Part shown: one piece after another, positions 7,866 through 10,914 of the stretch
Numbering within the stretch: the stretch's first letter is position 1
How the letters are laid out: every line of letters starts with the position of its first letter
NCBI RefSeq assembly: GCF_010093595.1
Contig: NW_022985448.1
Coordinates: forward strand, 512,667 to 523,580
DNA from: Mytilinidion resinicola
Lineage: Eukaryota > Ascomycota > Dothideomycetes > Mytilinidiales > Mytilinidiaceae
DNA: 10,914 bases
Direction of reading: 5' to 3'
Made by a program: the position numbers and the translations under genes
Notes under the pieces: model-generated
Databases searched by the model: none
Told to the model about the DNA's origin: nothing
The model's input: the letters and a program-made list of their open reading frames with translations, nothing else

Positions 7866-8144
7866 TTTTCTTCTTCGAAGTTCATTGGTTTACGGTAAGG
7901 GTGCCTAGCGGCGTAGGGGCGGGCGTCGATGACGTGTCAGGCCTGACACAGCCTCCAGAATGACAAGAGACCGGTCGGTGCCAGCGCTGCATCTGCGGCC
8001 CAGATCGCAGGTGGTGACCTGCTTGCGATGCACGGCTGAAAAGGCAAGGGCGAGCCTGACCAGACCGGTGGTTGCGTTGGCTGCTTCTAGCGAACCATGG
8101 GGCCGTGGCGGCCAACCACAGTCAGGGCTAGCGTGGAGCCCAAA
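7866..8144 (+). repeat. Direct repeat copy A (about 280 bp)
   Basis: It matches copy B (8372-8666) strongly over the first 90 bp or so (TTTTCTTCTT, then CATTGGTTTACGG, the GGGGCGGGCGTCG core and GACGTGTCAGGCCTGACA). It matches again over the last 110 bp (GATGCACGGCTGAAAAGGCA to GCGTGGAGCCCAAA). The centre differs and has its own short hairpin (GCAGGT 8007-8012 with ACCTGC 8017-8022). No terminal inverted repeats or tRNA-like promoter boxes are evident, so the class is unknown. Confidence 0.75.
7934..7949. repeat. Perfect 16-bp palindrome in repeat copy A
   Basis: GTGTCAGGCCTGACAC equals its own reverse complement. Copy B keeps a 14-bp core (8441-8454). Conservation in both copies while other sequence diverged suggests either a constrained site or simply that this end of the repeat is well preserved. 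Confidence 0.8.
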
Positions 8145-8371
8145 TATAGCGTTGGACAACTAAATTTAGACAGGGGGTGTCGTCTATGATGTGCTCCGTG
8201 CATATGTATACTGGTGTTCATCGTTGGGCAAATAGAAAAGTCCGGAAATTCAGGTGCGGAGGTGTTGCCTGTTAGTAAAGTAATATTCCGATTGAACTTA
8301 GCAAGGATGAATACAGAAATCGCAAATCATTGAGTTCGCTCTATAGTAGAAAGGCACAAAGATTCGACGTG

Positions 8372-8666
8372 TTTTCTTCTTAGAAGTCCATTGGTTTACG
8401 GCAAGGGTGCCTGGCGGCGCAGGGGCGGGCGTCGGTGACGTGTCAGGCCTGACAGAACCTCGCATAATGCCAAGAGACCAATACGAGGTGCATGTACGAG
8501 GCTGAAATGCAACTGCCGCGACGCTAATCTGACCGGTCAACACCATAAACCGGTCAGTGTGATGCACGGCTGAAAAGGCAGGGGCGAGTTTGACCGGACC
8601 GCAGGTTGCGTTGGCTGTTCTGGCAATCCATGCGGGCAACCAGTCAGCATTAGCGTGGAGCCCAAA
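8372..8666 (+). repeat. Direct repeat copy B (about 295 bp)
   Basis: This is a diverged direct copy of 7866-8144, with conserved ends and a different, slightly longer centre. The centre has a perfect 9-bp hairpin (CTGACCGGT 8529-8537 with ACCGGTCAG 8549-8557). It ends 120 bp before the second kinase gene's ATG, so it probably overlaps that gene's promoter region. Confidence 0.75.
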
Positions 8667-8786
8667 CGTATTTCCGATCTGTCTAAGTGTTATAGCTTAG
8701 GCACAGAGCTGTGTGTCACAGCCATATTTGTGCCTTCACTGTCCAAGTCTACTACGCATTTATCCTGCTTCATCTGAATCGTTACC

Positions 8787-10914
8787 ATGGCAGACGGCCA
8801 AATGCTTGCATCTACCCGCTCCTATGAGGCAAGCACACATACGAAAACCTTTGGCGCAAGTGCAACACCTACTTACTCAGGAAACGCCTATTCGGATTAC
8901 GGTTTTATTGCTGTACTCGGCCTGGCCCAGCGGCTGAAGATTGACTTGTTGCCGATCACGTGGCAGGCCTTACTAGGCCTCATAGGGCAAAGCCGGGCCA
9001 GAATTAACCAGGCGCTACTCAGCATCCAGACCAGTTTTGCCTTCAAGCGCTTCGATCACGATAAGAAGAGCAACTTGTTTCAAGAGATTGTTCAAGAAAT
9101 GGCAATACTCGGCCACCCGCTAGTTCAAGGCCATCCACATATTGTGAATCTTATCGGGATCTGTTGGGACATCTTAGAAAACAACGAAGATACTCCAAAA
9201 GACGACTGGGACATCTCAACAGGCATTCAGGTTTGGCCAGTTTTAGTGTTTCAGAAAAGTCATCTTGGTGATCTTTATTCTTTTGCGCAATCTAGAAAGG
9301 GAAAGAGCTTATCCCTAGAGAGTAAGCTCAAGATCTGCGCAGATGTAGGCATCGCGATTCGGGACATGCACCTAAACAGTAGGACGACCGTTTATGTAAT
9401 TACGAATCAGAGGCTAATTTAGTGCCTAGACATTATCCATGGAGATATAAAGCCACAGAACGTGCTTATGTTCAAAGATGGGCCTGGCGCCTACACCGCC
9501 AAAGTCGCAGACTTCGGCTTCTCAACGCATTTCCGTGGCGAGAAAGACCTTATTAATATAACTACATCAGTGCCATGGAATGCACCGGAACACCATGGTC
9601 GGGCTTTCTATCCGCAAGACGCCAAAGCAATGGATGTGTACTCGTTTGGTATGCTCTGTCTATGGCTACTCTTCGATGTAGAAGCTTCTGAGACCACGCC
9701 ATATCATTTAGAGACAGTAAATGTGGCCGAAAGCTTCTCCTTTGAAGGACAGGATTGGTCTAAGAAAGGAGATGCATTGCTCTTGTGGAAAGAGAGTGAC
9801 AGACTATTAGACTGGGCCACCCAGTTGGCGGCAGGAGATAGGCGACTCAAGGCTGAGGCAAAAGACAGGGTGACTCAGTTTTTTCAATCAAGCCTTTGTG
9901 TGGACCCTCAGAAGCGAATCACCGATTGGCGCTGTATTCTAAGTTTTCTAGATCCAGCTCGGTAAGCCTGCAACACCTATATATGACGCGGTCCTTCTCT
10001 AACACAAATAGGGAAATCCCCAGCACTCCAACCTTTAATGAAATTACAGTTCCTAGAGAGGAAGACTTCCAGGTAAGACTTATTACGATTGAGTTATATA
10101 TTATAATTAACAGAGTTAAGATTGCGTCATCAATATCTAGTCTTTATTGGGCGGACTTCCGGCTACGATCTTTTATTGCTGCAAAGCTTAAAGAAATTGC
10201 TCTTACATCAACAACACCAGTCTTTAAACACATACTAGTAGCAAAGGCTGCAGAGCAACTTGCCTTCTGTTACAAAACTGGATTTGGGGTACCTAAACAT
10301 GAGGATATAAGGAAAGAGCTCTCTATTAGCCAGTCCCAAAACAGTGTCCTTGAAAAGCAGATACAGGTAGTAAAAGATGGCGAGCTGCATGCCTTCAATA
10401 TAGAAGGGCGCTTTAGTCAGTTGTTACACCAAGGCCTTATCCATTTTATTGATTTTCATCACTATAATGACAAAGGGCTTGTGTCTAAACTCGAAACAGT
10501 CCTTAAACAAGAGATTGAGGATACAGAGGACGTTTTTGGAGAGGGACATTGGGTAACTTCAGTCTTAAGAGCCTGTCTAGCGTCGACTTACGGGAATCAA
10601 GGGCGGTGGAATGCAGCGGAAGAGCTGGAGGTGCAAGTGATAGAGACTCGCAAGAATAAGCTGGGAGCGGACCATCCAGACACGCTGACCAGCATGAACA
10701 ATCTGGCGTCGACTTACCGGAATCAAGGGCGATGGGATGCAGCGGAAGAGCTGTTTGTGCAAGTGATAGAGACTCACAAGAAGAAGCTGGGAGCGGACCA
10801 TCCTTTTACGCTAATCAGCATGGCCAATCTGGCGTCGACTTACCAGAATCAAGGGCGGTGGGATGCAGCAGAGGAGCTATTTGTGCAAGTGATAGAGACT
10901 CGCAAGAAGAAGCT
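8787..10914 (+). CDS. Protein kinase - TPR (kinesin-light-chain type) protein, 3' end beyond window
   Basis: ATG 8787 sits in a good context (ACCATGG). Phases agree for exons 8787-9378, 9430-9961, 10012-10072 and 10121-10914, with introns of 51, 50 and 48 nt. The first two have CTAAT and CTAAC branch-like sites and the third ATTAAC. About 659 codons fall in the window. The kinase domain (about 60-370) has FAFKRF (Lys87), Glu104, HGDIKPQN (201-208), DFG (225-227), APE (249-251) and DVYSFG. Gly replaces Arg of HRD (a non-RD kinase), and the glycine loop is degenerate, but catalytic Lys and Asp are kept. A linker (about 396-545) has a Sel1-like piece (AAEQLAFCYKTGFGV). Then come 42-residue TPR units of the form LASTY.NQGRW.AAEEL..QVIET...KLGADHP.TL. 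Such kinase-TPR proteins resemble fungal NLR-like receptors with the NTPase replaced by a kinase. Function in recognition is inferred. Confidence 0.85.
10580..10914 (+). repeat. 126-bp TPR-coding tandem repeats, 2.7 units to window end
   Basis: Units start at 10580, 10706 and 10832 (GCGTCGACTTAC...), exactly 126 bp apart, each coding 42 residues. Units 1 and 2 differ at only a modest number of positions, and the partial third is similarly close. Near-identity at DNA level, including silent sites, points to recent unit duplication or homogenisation rather than old TPRs under protein selection. The array continues past the window. Confidence 0.9.

Larger units (their letters stand above)
7746..8786. 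other. Noncoding spacer between the two kinase genes, mostly repeat
   Basis: No convincing gene is found in 1.04 kb. It holds the 3' end of the upstream gene's transcript, two direct repeat copies (7866-8144, 8372-8666) and about 120 bp before ATG 8787. Short minus-strand frames across the repeats share AFSAVH and TPAP..PGTL..NQ in both copies only because the DNA is duplicated. The 8145-8371 stretch between copies shows nothing I can name. Confidence 0.6.

Noticed and set aside
7882..8639. Minus-strand ORFs with Pro/Ala-rich shared peptides over the two direct repeats
   Set aside because: Similarity follows DNA duplication, the frames have no domain, and GC-rich sequence readily stays open. 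The diverged centres change length without keeping frame.
9379..9429. In-frame TAG at 9420-9422 as a nonsense mutation in the second kinase
   Set aside because: It lies within a 51-nt GT-AG intron with a CTAAT branch. Removing the intron joins RDMHLN directly to the IIHGDIKPQN catalytic loop.
9962..9965. Natural end of the second kinase protein at TAA 9963
   Set aside because: The TAA is part of a GTAAGC donor; a 50-nt intron with CTAAC and AATAG ends leads in phase to the downstream linker and TPRs.
10577..10801. Minus-strand 74-residue ORF across the TPR repeats
   Set aside because: It is the mirror of the repeated TPR-coding DNA and shows a repeated peptide only because the DNA is repeated.

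Overview
The window looks like part of a filamentous ascomycete (Pezizomycotina-type) genome. Introns are short (about 45-80 nt) with GT..AG ends and CTAAC/CTGAC-like branch sites. A pogo/Fot1-type transposase remnant carries C-to-T and G-to-A stop codons typical of repeat-induced point mutation (RIP). The protein families are characteristic of fungal accessory regions: a CorA-like domain, kinase/HeLo-like/pseudokinase and kinase-TPR. No rRNA, tRNA, CRISPR or bacterial-style operon was seen. All gene models with introns were made by eye.

Layout. (1) 1-2446 is bounded by a perfect 71-bp inverted repeat (15-85 and 2354-2424) with homopolymer G/C runs outside it, so it looks like a mobile element or an inverted-repeat-bounded insertion. 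Inside are a RIP-degraded pogo transposase (378-1032), about 1 kb without a recognisable gene, and a short promoter-plus-ORF segment (2097-2408) whose 3' end lies within the right repeat. (2) 2505-4041 (minus) is a multi-exon fungal CorA-like domain gene with an in-frame TAA and no membrane C-terminus. It stops about 60 bp from the inverted-repeat element. (3) 4042-4300 is a divergent intergenic region with a 10-bp triplet repeat. (4) 4301-7745 (plus) is a roughly 1,000-residue protein with, in order, an apparently active kinase, a HeLo-like helical region and a degenerate pseudokinase. (5) 7746-8786 is noncoding and holds two direct copies (about 280-295 bp) of a repeat with conserved ends and diverged centres. 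(6) 8787 to the window end (plus) is a second kinase gene with three introns, running into nearly identical 126-bp kinesin-light-chain-type TPR units. It is cut off by the window edge.

Working together (inference). Two kinase proteins with architectures like those of fungal non-self-recognition and regulated-cell-death genes sit head to tail beside a decayed CorA-like gene, in a repeat-rich RIP-affected neighbourhood. The most striking item is the kinase-HeLo-like-pseudokinase polypeptide. It places in one chain the parts that animal necroptosis splits between RIPK3 (active kinase) and MLKL (four-helix bundle plus pseudokinase).
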